Assembly: GCA_027494115.1 (NCBI GenBank)
Contig: JAOSJL010000001.1
Span: 434,001 to 498,000, forward strand
Source: Acidimicrobiia bacterium
Lineage (GTDB): Bacteria; Actinomycetota; Acidimicrobiia; IMCC26256; JAOSJL01
Direction of reading: 5' to 3'
DNA length: 64,000 bases
Under the pieces are notes generated by a model that had not been told where the DNA came from, made no database searches, and saw only the letters and a program-made list of their open reading frames with translations. Of the stretch, positions 37,770 to 48,359 are shown one piece after another; within the stretch, counting starts at the first letter, position 1; the number at the start of each line of letters is the position of its first letter. A program made the translations under genes and the position numbers.

Positions 37770-38719
37770 AGCGCCAGGACACCCGTAGCGAGGTCGCGGC
37801 GACGCTGCGCCAGCGAGTGTGGGATGACGAACCCCGCCTCGGGAGGCAGCCGGAGCAACAGGTGATCGAGCGTGGCTTCTCCGTACGCCGTCAACTCGAC
37901 GTCGACGAGGTCCGCGTTGTCGGAGACACCGCGCACGTCCCGGACCCGGTAGTCGGCTTCGAGCATCCGCAGGCACGACCGGGGTACGCGCAGTTCCAGG
38001 TCGACGGCGTGATCGGAGAGGTCGAAGAAGTCCGGAAGCTCGAGTTCGGTCGGCTCCCCGATCGAGCCACTCCCCAACTCTGCTCGGGTCATCCGGTCCA
38101 CGCGGAAGTACTTGGGTTGTTCGCCACCCACTTCGGGTCCGTAGACGTACCAGTTGCCCCAGCTGCAGAACACGCGATGTGGTTCGACCTCGCGATCGGC
38201 TGACTCGGCCAGCCCGGCCTTGACGTACCCGAAGCAAAGGGTTCGGCCTTCCCGCGCCGCCTCGCGCGCGATCGCCAGCATGGGTGGCACGTCCATGGCG
38301 ACGTGGACCGTCGCACCGAGTGCATCGCCGAGGCGCGCCACGGCCCGATCGAGATCGGGGCGCTGTGCTCCGGCCCCCGCCCGGTACGCGAGTCCGGCCG
38401 TCAGCAGGTGCAACGTGACCTCACGCTCCGGAGGTTCGGTCATCAGGTCGCGCAACCAGTGGGACTGTTCGGAAACGAGCACGTCGTCCTCGGTGAGAAG
38501 AAACGCCCGCGACTCGTCGATCTCCCTCCCGAGCCGCCCACCTCGAGCGGTGAGACGAAAGTCGAGATAGAGCACGGGTTCCAACAAGGTGCGCAGCGTG
38601 TCGGGGTCGACGTCGGATGCCGCGGCAGCGTCGGCGAGGCTCACCGCCCCGCGCTCCTCGGCGAGGGCGAGAGCGGCGAGAACGACGTCGAACCGTCGGC
38701 TCCTCCCCACGGCGCTCAT
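37760..38719 (-). CDS. pafC: WYL-domain transcriptional regulator, PafC-like
   Basis: 319 residues: N-terminal winged helix (RFDVVLAALALAEERGAVSL), a middle WCX-type region, and a WYL domain (GRTLCFGYVKAGLAESADREVEPHRVFCSWGNWYVYG in two parts; FRVDRMTRAELG). Its ATG overlaps the stop of the upstream WYL gene. Paired WYL genes of this layout are PafB/PafC, which act as a heterodimer controlling the LexA-independent DNA damage response in mycobacteria. Here they are divergent from AddB/AddA-like genes. Confidence 0.82.
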   Translation of the reverse strand: MSAVGRSRRFDVVLAALALAEERGAVSLADAAAASDVDPDTLRTLLEPVLYLDFRLTARGGRLGREIDESRAFLLTEDDVLVSEQSHWLRDLMTEPPEREVTLHLLTAGLAYRAGAGAQRPDLDRAVARLGDALGATVHVAMDVPPMLAIAREAAREGRTLCFGYVKAGLAESADREVEPHRVFCSWGNWYVYGPEVGGEQPKYFRVDRMTRAELGSGSIGEPTELELPDFFDLSDHAVDLELRVPRSCLRMLEADYRVRDVRGVSDNADLVDVELTAYGEATLDHLLLRLPPEAGFVIPHSLAQRRRDLATGVLALYD

Positions 38720-39645
38720 GACTCGACCAGGCCCCGCAGGTGGTCACGAACACGCTCCACCAGGACCGGTGGCTCCACCACCACGGCCCTGTCTCCGGCC
38801 GCGAGGATCCGGTCGACGAACGCGTCGTAGTGGCGGATTTCCGCCTCGACGACCAGGCGGTCGCCCTCTTCGCCTGTGACGGCCCCCTGGAGCTGTGTCG
38901 CCAGCGGTCCGGCGACCTGGCGATCGACGAGCAACCGCGCCCGGGCGGGCGGGTCGTGGCCCCATGCGTCGGGATGAAGGTCGAAGGCCTTTGCCGGCTC
39001 GAACTCCTCGGGGATCTCGTAGGACCCCGGCGGGCCGACGGACGTGACCGATCCGTCGCCCTCCTCCTCGATCCGATCCAGACGGAACCGACGGATCTCT
39101 CCCCGGTCACGGTCTCTTCCGACGAGATACCAGCGCCGGCGCCAGTGCCCGAGTGCCCAGGGCTCGACGCTGCGAGGCACGCCGTCGTGGACGAACTCCA
39201 CGGTGCGGCGTTCCGCGATGGCGTCGGTGAGCGCCCGCACCATGCGGTGGACGTACATCCACACCGAGGCATCGTCGCTGTCGACTCCGCCGGCCAGGTC
39301 GCCGGGTCGGAGCCGGAGGTCGTCGTCCACGTGAACAGCCGCCGCGGCGGCGAAGAGCGCACGACGCTCGTCGGTGCCGAGGAACGGATCCCGAAGGCGG
39401 TACTCGCCCTCGTCGCTCACGTCGACACCAATTCCGAACGACTCCTCGAGCTCGGTCAGGTCTCGCCGGAGCTTCTTGCGGACGCCTTCGTAGTTGCCGC
39501 CTGCGTAGTCGGGCAGGTCGTCGGTGATGTTCTCGAGGGCCACGGCCCGGCCGTTGGAGGCTTCACGCTTGAGGTAGGCAGCGAGGTGCAGGAGTCGCTC
39601 CGCCACAGCCGGACGCAGCGGTCGCTCCTCGGGGTCCGGTGGCAT
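38716..39645 (-). CDS. pafB: WYL-domain transcriptional regulator, PafB-like
   Basis: 309 residues. N-terminal HTH (RLLHLAAYLKREASNGRAVAL and RKKLRRDLTELEESFGIGV) and a WYL domain (RRTVEFVHDGVPRSVEPWAL, then WYLVGRDRDRGEIRRFRLDR). First gene of the pafB-pafC pair, with a four-base stop/start overlap. About 100 bases separate it from the divergent AddB-like gene. Confidence 0.82.
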   Translation of the reverse strand: MPPDPEERPLRPAVAERLLHLAAYLKREASNGRAVALENITDDLPDYAGGNYEGVRKKLRRDLTELEESFGIGVDVSDEGEYRLRDPFLGTDERRALFAAAAAVHVDDDLRLRPGDLAGGVDSDDASVWMYVHRMVRALTDAIAERRTVEFVHDGVPRSVEPWALGHWRRRWYLVGRDRDRGEIRRFRLDRIEEEGDGSVTSVGPPGSYEIPEEFEPAKAFDLHPDAWGHDPPARARLLVDRQVAGPLATQLQGAVTGEEGDRLVVEAEIRHYDAFVDRILAAGDRAVVVEPPVLVERVRDHLRGLVES

Positions 39646-39732
39646 GTCGCCCTCCGATGATTCCGGTGCCGGTCACCATTGTGCCCGCCACCAGAAGGAC
39701 GACGGACGAACCGGCAGGTCCCACCCCCGGCC

Positions 39733-39738
39733 TACGAT
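39733..39738 (+). promoter_or_regulatory. -10 box (TACGAT) of the AddB-like gene, leaderless
   Basis: TACGAT ends nine bases before the ATG at 39748. In the same gap a PafBC-type element would be expected; I could not identify one with confidence. Confidence 0.45.
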
Positions 39739-39747
39739 CGGCCCGAG

Positions 39748-42700
39748 ATGAGCATCCAACTCCTGACGACGCCGTACGGGCCCCGCGCGGCCGACACACT
39801 CCACGGCGTCGTTTCTCGTGCGAAGACCGACGATCCGCTGGCACCGGTGAGCATCGTCGTGCCGACCAACTACGTGGGCGTGGCCACCCGTCGCATGCTC
39901 GCCGAGAGCCGCCACGGAGCTGTGACACCGGCCGGCGACGGCATCGTCGGAGTCACACTGCTGACGCTCTACCGGATCGCCGAGATGGTCGGAGCGCCCC
40001 ACCTGGCCGCGGCGGGCCGCCGACCGGTCTCCACGCCGGTGATCGCCGCCGCTATCCGGACCGTGCTGTCGAGCGAGCCGGGCATGTTCGCCGACGTCGC
40101 CGAACACCCCACCACGGAGGAATCGCTCGTGCGCGCGCACCACGAGCTGAGCGACCTCGACACATCCCAACTCGATCTGCTCGCCCAACAGTCCGACCGG
40201 GCCGCCGACGTCGTCCGCATCCACCGGGCCACCCGCGCCACCCTCACGGACGACTGGTACGACGAGCACGACCTCATGGACTCGGCTGTCACGGTCATCG
40301 GCGACGGTTCGGCCGTCCTCGCGGATCTGGGCACGATCGCGATCTACCTACCCCAACGCTTCTCGAACCCCCAGGCCGCGCTGGTTCGAGCCTTGGCCGA
40401 GCACGCTCCGGTCACGATGATCGCCGGATGCACCGGCGTCGAAAGAGCGGACGAGGTGGTGCGCACCACCTGTGCGCGAGTCGGCCTCGATCTCGGTGGT
40501 GGAGCTTCCGCGGAGCCGAACGGCACGATCCCAACCCCTCACGGCTCACGACTACTCAGTGCGAGCGACGCCGACGACGAAGTTCGCGCGGCGGTGCGCA
40601 TCGTGGTCGAGGCGCTGCGCGACGGTGTGCCCCTCGAACGCATGGCGATCCTCTACGGCTCCGAGGAGCCGTACGCTCGCATCGTCCACGAGCAGTTGGA
40701 GGCCGCCGGCATCGCCCACAACGGTGCAGCTGTGCGCACGGTGGCCGAGAGCGTCGTGGGGCACACACTCCTCGGAGCACTGGCGTTGCCCGACCACGAC
40801 TTCCGTCGTCAGGACGTCCTCGCTCTGCTCGCCTCCGCCCCCGTACGGGGCGACGACGGTCGGCTCGTCCCGGTCTCGGCGTGGGAGCGCGTCAGTCGCC
40901 GGGCGGGAGTCGTACGCGGTGTCGGCGAGTGGCGCCGACGACTCGACGGACGGATCGAGGAACGCACCGAGGAGCTGGCGGCCGAACGGGTGCGTACCGA
41001 CCGGGACCCCCGGGTCCGGTCCCTCGAACGCGAGATCGCCCACGCCGCGAGCCTGCGTGACTTCGTACAGCAGCTCGCCGCCGAGCTCGACGCCACGCAG
41101 CTCCCTCCGACGTGGGAGGGCAAGGCGGCCTGGGCCCACGCACTCCTTCGATGGCTTCTCGGCGAGCGCGTCACCGCGAACGATGGCCCGACCACGAGGT
41201 GCGCGCCGCCGAACGGGTCGAACAGGCACTCGACCGACTCGCCGGCCTCGACGGCGTCGAACCCTCGCCCTCGCTGGCGGTGTTCCGCCGCACCCTCGAG
41301 ATGGAGCTCGACAGCGGCCTCGGTCGCGTGGGCCGGTTCGGGGAGGGGCTCCTGATGGGGCGGGTCCCGATGGGTCTGGGCGTGGAGTTCGACCGGGTGA
41401 TCGTGCTCGGTCTCGCCGAAGGCACGTTCCCGGCGCGCCACCGCGAGGATTCGCTCCTTCCCGACGCTGAACGTGAGGTTCTCGGCGGTGAGCTCCAGCT
41501 TCGAGGTGCACGCCCCGACGACGATCACCGGGCCCTCCTCGCCCTGCTCGCCTCCACCACGGGCGACTCTGTGTTGTGCTTCCCCCGCGGCGATCTGCGC
41601 CGCTCCACACAGCGGATGCCGTCGCGGTTCTGGCTCGACACGCTCCAGGCCCTGCACGGCGGTGACCGCCTCTACGCCGACGACCTCGAGTCGCTCGACA
41701 CGGCGGACGCGCCGTGGCTCACCCAGATCGAGTCCTATGTGGGGGGCCTGTCTCGCGTGGTGTTCCCGGCGACCGTGCAGGACTACGACCTGCGCGTCCT
41801 GCTCGAAGACCACCACGCGGGCGGTCGTGTCGACTCGCACCCGCTCGCCACCGACGATCCCGTCCTGGCGTCCGGATTGCGTTTGGTGCGTGCCCGCCAG
41901 TCCCGCTCCTTCACCCGCTTCGACGGCAACCTGGCCGGTCACGACGTGGCGGCCCCCTCGGATTCCGATGTGATCGTGTCCCCGACGCGCCTCGAGACGT
42001 GGGTGAAGTGCCCGCACCGCTACTTCATGGAGTCGGTGCTGGGTCTCGGCGAACCCGACACGCCCGAGGAGCAACTCGAGATCTCTGCACTCGATCTCGG
42101 CAACATCGTTCACAAGGCTCTCGACCGGTTCGTCAAGGAGGTTCTCGAGGACGTCGAGAACCGACCGGGTGTCGGCCGCAAGTGGACCAAGAAGCACCGT
42201 GCGCGTCTCCGTGAGATCGGCGGTGCGGTCTGCGACGAGTTCGAGGCGCGCGGTCTCACGGGTCGGGGTGTCCTGTGGCGACAGAAGCGCCGCACGATTC
42301 TCCGTGACCTCGACACGTTGCTCACGAAAGACGACGACCGGCGGCTGGTGTCACAGTTGGCGCCCGTGGCGTCGGAGCTGGCCTTCGGGTTCTCCGAGGA
42401 GTCACCGGCGCTCGAAGTCTCCCTCGGGGCGGGTAGGACACTGCGCTTCCGCGGGAGTGCGGACAGGGTCGACGTGGGAGCCGACGGCGATCTCGTCGTG
42501 ATCGACTACAAGACCGGCAGTGATTACGCGTTCGGTGGCATCGGCAAGGGCGGGGACCCGACGGTCGGGGGCACCAAGCTCCAGCTCCCCCGTCTATGCA
42601 CTCGCGGCGCGCCGTGAGTTCGGTACGGACACGACATCCGTTTCGGCCGCGTACTGGTTCGTGACGTCAAAGCGGAGCTTTCGTTGGGTCGGCTACGAGG

Positions 42701-42984
42701 TGACCGACGAGATCCTCGACGCGTTCCGTGACACATTGGCGACGATCACCGACGGGATAGACGCCGGCGTCTTCCCACCGCACCCCGATCGACCGGGTGG
42801 TTGGAAGGGTTTCATCGAGTGCCCGTGGTGTGATCCCGACGGGCTCGAGGGCAGCGACCGGTACCGCGAGTGGGAGCGCAAGATCCTGGCGCCCGAGCTG
42901 CGTGGTTACGTCGAACTGGCGGCACCCGACGAGCTGGCGGAGGCGGAGAAGCGGAGAAACAAGGGGGTCGGGGATCATGGATGA
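39748..42984 (+). CDS. addB: AddB-like helicase/nuclease subunit with PD-(D/E)XK domain (two frame breaks)
   Basis: 1078 residues after correction. The N-terminal half is an inactivated UvrD-like helicase fold (SIVVPTNYVGVATRRMLAES; GLAEGTFPARHREDSLLPD). The C-terminal nuclease domain has VIVSPTRLETWVKCPHRYF, LGNIVHKALDRFV and the catalytic DLVVIDYKTGS. Cys residues in WVKCPHRY and ECPWCDPD could form the Fe-S staple known in AddB, although a fourth Cys is not obvious. Frame breaks near 41183 (one base missing) and at a C5 run near 42592 (one extra); net zero. Works with the downstream AddA-like subunit in double-strand break end processing. Confidence 0.85.
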
Positions 42985-45900
42985 GCCCGTCCTGATCGAC
43001 GACGACAGCGCGGCACGCGAGGCGATCGGCACGCTGCTCGCCGAGACGCTGTTCGCCGAGGCCGGCGCAGGATCCGGAAAGACGAAATCTCTCGTCGACC
43101 GCGTCGTGGCGCTCATCACCGCAGACGACGATGCGATCCGCGTCCCGATGCGCCACATCGCCGCGATCACCTTCACCGACAAGGCAGCCGCGGAACTCCG
43201 CGATCGGATCCGCAAGGAGCTCGAGCTGGGCGCCGCCGACCCGTCGCGGTCGGAGCAGTTCCGGGAGCGGTGCAGGGAGGCGCTCGACGAGGTCGATTCT
43301 GCGGCGATCTCGACGCTGCATGCGTTCGCTCAACGGCTCCTCACCGAACACCCCATCGAAGCCGGACTACCCCCCGGCGTGGAGGTGCTCGACGAGATCA
43401 GCTCCCAGGTCGATTTCGACGAGCGGTGGCGACGCTTCGTCGACCGGCTGTTGGAAGACCCGTCCGTCGAACGGGGCGCTGCTGCTCGCGCTCGCAGGGG
43501 GCGTGACGATCGAGCGGTGCCGGGACGTGGCGTTGCAGTTCAATGCCAACTGGGATCTCGTCGCCGAGCGCGTGCCCCGCGACGAACCCGACCCACCCGT
43601 GATCGATCTCGGGCGGCTGATCGATCGCGTCGCCGAGCTCTGCGAAATGCGTCACGCCTGCCCGGTCGAGGACGACAAGATGGTTCAGCTCCTCGACGAG
43701 ATCGCCGCGTGGTGTGCGCAGGTCGGTGCTGCCGTCGCGGATGATGACGAGCTCGAGGCCGTACGCCTGCTCTCGTATCCACCGAAGTTCTCCAAGAAGG
43801 CCGGCCAGAAAGGCAACTGGGAGAAGGGTGGCGTGGTCATCGCGGAGCTCCGTGAGGACCTCGAGGCCGTGGGTGAGTCGGTCGCGGCGGAGGTCGCCGA
43901 GATCTCCGTGCGTGCGGTGCGCCGCCTCGCCGCCGAGATCGCTCGCTTCACGCTCGACGAGGCTGAGGAGCGCCGACGCAACGGCCGCCTGGAGTTCCAC
44001 GACCTCCTGGTGAACGCCCGACAGCTTCTGCGCGACCCCGACCAGGGATGGGCTGTGCGCCAGAGGCTGCGTCGCCGCTATCTACGGCTCCTGCTCGACG
44101 AGTTCCAGGACACCGATCCGATCCAGATCGACCTCGCGGTGCTTCTGGCGTCGAACGACCCCGACGCGGGTTCGAAGCTCTGGCACGACGTCGACGTCGA
44201 GGCGGGACGGCTGTTCGTCGTGGGTGATCCCAAACAGTCCATCTACCGCTTCCGCCGTGCTGACATCGCGATGTTCCTCGAGGCGCGCGACTCGCTCGGT
44301 GGGGAGGCGACTGTCGCTCACGCGCAACTGGCGCACGACGGCTCCGATCATCGAGTGGATCAATGCGACGTTCGGCGACCTCATCGAGCCCGCCGGGAGC
44401 TCGCAGCCCGAGTACGAAGGGCTGGAGGCCCAGCGGGATGTGGCGCCGGTGGGACCTCCCGTCACGCTGCTCGGTATCGACGAACACGACAGCGAGCTGA
44501 ACGCCTCTGATCTGCGCGAGCTCGAGGCGGCCGAGGTCGTGGAGGCGGTACGCACCGCGATCTGCGACAGCTGGTCGGTCAACGCCGGTGTCGAAGAGAA
44601 CGGTGACCAACGTTGGAGACCGGCGAATCTCGGTGACATCACGATTCTCCTGCCGACGCGCACGTCGCTTCCCCCACCTCGAGACGGCGTTGGACAACGC
44701 TGCTATCCCGTACCGTGCCGAGTCGTCGTCGCTCGTGTACGCGACCCGCGAGATCCGCGACCTTCTCGCTGTACTACGCGCCGTCGACGACCCCACCGAC
44801 GAGCTGTCGCTCGCCACCGCGTTGCGGTCACCTGTGCTCGGATGCGGCGACGACGATCTGTTCACGTTCCGCACGGAGTTCGGCGGGTCCTGGAACCACC
44901 AGGCGCCCCTGCCCGAAGCTCTTCCCGACGAGCATCCGGTCGCTCAGGCCATGCGGTACCTGAGGGCGCTCCACAACCAGCGCGTGTGGACGCCCCCGAG
45001 CGAACTGCTGGCACGGATAGTGCGCGACCGGCGGCTACTGGAGCTCGGATTCGCACAAGGCCGACCGCGCGACCTGTGGCGACGGGTGCGCTTCGTCGTG
45101 GATCAGGCGCGTGCCTTCGGAGAGGCTCAAGGAGGAGGCGTGCGGGAGTTCCTGGAGTGGACACGCCTCCAGAGCGATGAGGGTGCGCGGGTCACCGAGA
45201 CGGTGCTTCCCGAGACCGACGACGACTCGGTGCGGATCCTCACGATCCACGGATCGAAGGGACTGGAGTTCCCGATCACGATCCTCTCCGGGATGAGCAC
45301 GCTCCCCGGCGGTCGACAGGGGGGCGTGCAGGTGACCTGGCCGCCCGAGGGCGGTTACGGGCTGAAGATCACGAAGGACGTGAAGACCGAGGAGTTCGAA
45401 CGGTTCCGACCGATCGACGAGCAGATGGACTTCCACGAACGGCTTCGGCTTCTCTACGTCGGTGCGACCCGCGCGCGCGATCACCTCGTGGTGTCACTGC
45501 ACCGCAAGGATCGCGACATCAAGGGGATCGAGCGGTCGACGAACGCCGAGTTGATGCATGGCGGATGCGAGAACGCACCACACGGAGAGGAGTTGGTGCT
45601 CACGACCGCGACTCTTCCTCCACCCGCTACGCGCGACATCGGCGCCCTGGCAGGTCGTGACGAGTGGGAGGCCGAGCTCACCGAGATCCTCGAGCGTGGG
45701 TCCGTGTCACGCACGATCGCCGCGACGACGATCGCCCGGCAGGCCGCCGAAGAGCGCGCCGCCGAGGAAGAAGCGAAAGATCCGGGCCTTCAGAAGAACG
45801 CCCGCGATCTGGAGCTCCCTCCGTGGATGAAGGGTCGCTACGGCACGGCGATCGGTCGCTCCGTACACGCCGTCCTCCAGACGATCGACCTCCGCACCGG

Positions 45901-46345
45901 CACCGGCCTCGAAGAGACGGTCGCGGCACAGGCGGCCGCCGAGGGAGTCATCGGACACGAAGGCCGCATCGCCGCTCTGGCGCGCTCCGCGCTGGACAGC
46001 GACACCGTGCGGGAAGCGGTGCAGGGTGACTTCTGGCGTGAGACCTATGTCGCCACACCGGTCGGCGACCGCATCCTCGAGGGATATGTGGATCTGATCT
46101 ACCGCGCCGACGACGGCCTCGCGGTCGTCGACTACAAGACTGACGCGTGGCGCACGGACGAGGATCTCGACGCCAAGCTGGAGCGCTACCGCCTCCAGGG
46201 CGCCAGCTACGCCCTCGCCGTCTCCCGAGCCACGGGCCGACCCGTCACCCGCTGCGAGTTCCTGTTCCTCGGCGAAACCGGCGCCGAAGTGCGGTCGGTC
46301 GTTGATCTGGGAAGCGCGCTCGAAGAGGTCCGAGCGGCGCTATAG
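42977..46345 (+). CDS. addA: AddA-like UvrD/Rep helicase with nuclease domain (three frame breaks)
   Basis: 1121 residues after removing three bases (near 43482, 44312 and 44666). Walker A AEAGAGSGKT, Ia ITFTDKAAAELR, II LLLDEFQDTDPIQ, III VVGDPKQSIYRFRRAD, IV TRNWRTTAPIIEW, V ILTIHGSKGLEFP, VI RLLYVGATRARDHL. The C-terminal PD-(D/E)XK nuclease has ILEGYVDLIYR and LAVVDYKTDAW. The start overlaps the AddB-like stop by eight bases. Together the pair is a helicase-nuclease of the AddAB/AdnAB type for recombinational repair and degradation of foreign linear DNA. Confidence 0.88.
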
Positions 46346-46351
46346 CCGCTG

Positions 46352-47269
46352 TCAGCTCGCTTGCCGAAACTCCTCGTAACGCTCTTCTAGCAAGTGCCGA
46401 TCCGGCCGATCGGAAGCGCTGCGAGGAACGATCAGCTTCGCATGATGCATTCCTTGGAGGCCGAACCGCAGCATCGGACCGTCGATCTCGGCCAGGACGT
46501 CATCGTTGACCTGAACGACAAGATCTGGCCGGATTCCTACGACGTTACCGTCGAACGCTGCGTGATGGATCTTGCAGAGCGCAAGTCCGTTCGGCACCAC
46601 CGGTTCTCCACCTCGGCTGTCGGAGAGGATGTGGGCAGCGCCGAGCAGCTCAGGGTGATTCCGCAATCGACATATCGCGCAGGTGGTTCGATACGCGGCG
46701 AGGACCTTGTGTCGGAACGCGGTCTGGTGGAGCCTCTGAACCGCCAGGCGGGTTGTATAGGCACGCCGCGCGCCGTCCACCGTGCTTGTCGCCAGCGTCT
46801 CGTCGAGAAGCTGGGGATCATCAACTGCAACCACGAACGTCAGCGAGCCCGGATCGTCACCGTGAATGAACGCCGGCCACAGGGCTTGATAGGACCCGCT
46901 GGCTACCCCGTGGAAGTAGATGAGCGGCAGCCCTTGAACGAAACACTCGCGAAGTCCCTTGTTGTCGCCACTTCCTGGATCGGTTCCCTGATATCGATAG
47001 CGCAAGAACCCATCGGGACCCAGCTCGTCATCATAAGGGCGGGGCCGTCCCGGCTTCTCCGGTGCCGTTGTGATTGAAAGCGGCAGGTCCATCTGCGCCG
47101 GCTTGAAGATGCCGCGAGGCCCGAGGAAGCGAACTTGGTCACCGCGAAACGGAAATCCCTGATTCAGAACTGACCATGGCAACAAGTCGGAGTAGGTCCG
47201 TGAAAGCTCCTCGAGCCTCTGAAAGGCTGCATTTCGAAGCAGCAGATCTCGATCGAGATCCAGGCTCAT
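46352..47269 (-). CDS. HNH endonuclease, McrA/COG3440-like putative restriction enzyme
   Basis: 305 residues. The N-terminal about 180 residues form a specificity-type domain (FPFRGDQVRFLGPRGIFKPA; YRYQGTDPGSGDNKGLRE). The C-terminal HNH nuclease has TCAICRLRNHPELLGAAHI and NGLALCKIHHAAFDGN, with Cys-x2-Cys and Cys-x2-His for a structural zinc and the central His-Asn/His metal site. Such proteins include modification-dependent (type IV) enzymes such as ScoMcrA. Base composition is visibly less GC-rich than its neighbours, suggesting acquisition. ATG at 47269. No methylase is next to it. Confidence 0.8.
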   Translation of the reverse strand: MSLDLDRDLLLRNAAFQRLEELSRTYSDLLPWSVLNQGFPFRGDQVRFLGPRGIFKPAQMDLPLSITTAPEKPGRPRPYDDELGPDGFLRYRYQGTDPGSGDNKGLRECFVQGLPLIYFHGVASGSYQALWPAFIHGDDPGSLTFVVAVDDPQLLDETLATSTVDGARRAYTTRLAVQRLHQTAFRHKVLAAYRTTCAICRLRNHPELLGAAHILSDSRGGEPVVPNGLALCKIHHAAFDGNVVGIRPDLVVQVNDDVLAEIDGPMLRFGLQGMHHAKLIVPRSASDRPDRHLLEERYEEFRQAS

Positions 47270-47401
47270 CGCGCACCCTCGCACTCTCGAATTCGGCAGA
47301 TCGCCGCCGTGACGATACTCGTCGTCATCTTGATGCGCGGCGGACACGATGGCGTCCTCGATTCTTCCTCCCAACAATGGTTACCGTGCTTGACTCCGGG
47401 G

Positions 47402-47683
47402 ATGGACATCGCTGAGTTTCAGGATCTGATGGTGCGCACCTACGGGGGAGCGCGACCGGGAGCGGGGGTTGATGCCACGATCGCGTGGCTCACCGAGGAG
47501 TTCGGTGAACTGGCTCGCGCCGTGCGTAAAGGAACCCGTGAACAGCAGCTTCACGAGCTGGGTGACGTCACCGCGTGGCTGGCGTCTCTTGCGGCGCAAC
47601 TCGATATTTCGCTCGAGGAGGCAGTCCAGCGGTACGCGCACGGGTGCCCACGGTGCGGAGTCGTTCCGTGCAGATGCCCCTGA
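47402..47683 (+). CDS. MazG-like nucleotide pyrophosphohydrolase
   Basis: 93 residues, single MazG-type helical domain: WLTEEFGELARAVRKG and LHELGDVTAWLASLAAQLDI give the E-x2-E and E-x2-D metal ligands. It ends in a Cys-rich tail (CPRCGVVPCRCP) that could bind a metal ion. Typical substrates are (d)NTPs. Divergent from the HNH gene; it could be housekeeping or part of the same defence-like islet. Confidence 0.8.
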   Translation: MDIAEFQDLMVRTYGGARPGAGVDATIAWLTEEFGELARAVRKGTREQQLHELGDVTAWLASLAAQLDISLEEAVQRYAHGCPRCGVVPCRCP

Positions 47684-47952
47684 CCCCCCTAGAAGTCCGA
47701 AACGAAGCGACCCCGTTCGCACCGGCTCCATCACCCCCGCCACGAGCACTACTGGTTCGGCGTGACGATGCACCTCGCCGACCATGTGCTCGGGACCTTC
47801 CCCGCGAAGTCCGAGGTCGAGCTGTCTCCGACGGCGCGCGCCTTGCACGACGGCGCGGAGCATGCGATCACGAACTGCCCAGTGACTCGCGTATTCCTGC
47901 CCGGCCGTCCGATCATTGGGCAGTCGACCAGCGCGCCGATACGCTCGGCCGC
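47684..47952. other. Region without a clear gene
   Basis: About 270 bases between the MazG-like gene and the small ORF at 47953. A plus-strand frame 47762-47998 encodes a piece starting MTMHLADHVLGTFPAKSEVE and other frames are also open. None shows recognisable motifs or consistent codon bias. It could be a degraded gene at the edge of the low-GC islet. Confidence 0.35.
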
Positions 47953-48183
47953 GTGTCCCGCAGAGTCCGGTTCGACGTGTACGGGCGTCTCGAGGTGACG
48001 GCCCAGCAGGACGAGGACGGCCGGTGGACGCTGTACCGGCGGGGTGCGGACGGTAAACGCAGTCCCCTCACCGATGTGGTCGTGCCCGACGGCGCGATGC
48101 TCGACGACCTCGCACCGCTGCTCGAGGTCGCCTACCACGAGTGGGCCACGCCCGAGAGCTGGATCACACAGATCGAGGGGTAA
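47953..48183 (+). CDS. Small conserved-looking protein of unknown function (76 residues)
   Basis: From a GTG: VSRRVRFDVYGRLEVTAQ, then RWTLYRRGADGKRSP, and ends HEWATPESWITQIEG. The pattern (short beta-rich start FDVYGR, then an acidic helix DDLAPLLEVAYHE) resembles small stand-alone proteins of about 70 residues found in many bacteria. Function unknown. The start is uncertain because the frame is open further upstream. Confidence 0.5.
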   Translation: MSRRVRFDVYGRLEVTAQQDEDGRWTLYRRGADGKRSPLTDVVVPDGAMLDDLAPLLEVAYHEWATPESWITQIEG

Positions 48184-48359
48184 CAGCCCGACGTCGCCTC
48201 GCAAGAGTGCTCGAGAACAGCGGCGCCACGAGCCGCGCTCCACCAGGTCCGGCACCGAACCCATCGACCGGCACGACCTGCGACGTCGGTACCGTGGCGC
48301 GCGACCGCCGGAAGCCGGAGGGAGGCCTCGAGCCAGTGGGTCAGCACCGATCGCAGCGC

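Noticed and set aside
42977..46345. True pseudogene decay of addA
   Set aside because: All helicase and nuclease motifs are intact and each break is repaired by a single base; decay would also show missense loss and stops.
47762..47998. Coding sequence starting MTMHLADHVLGTF
   Set aside because: Overlaps the better-supported small ORF at 47953 in another frame and has no motif or clear codon bias.
46352..48183. Prophage or transposon insertion
   Set aside because: No integrase, transposase, terminal inverted repeats or target duplications are visible; only composition differs.
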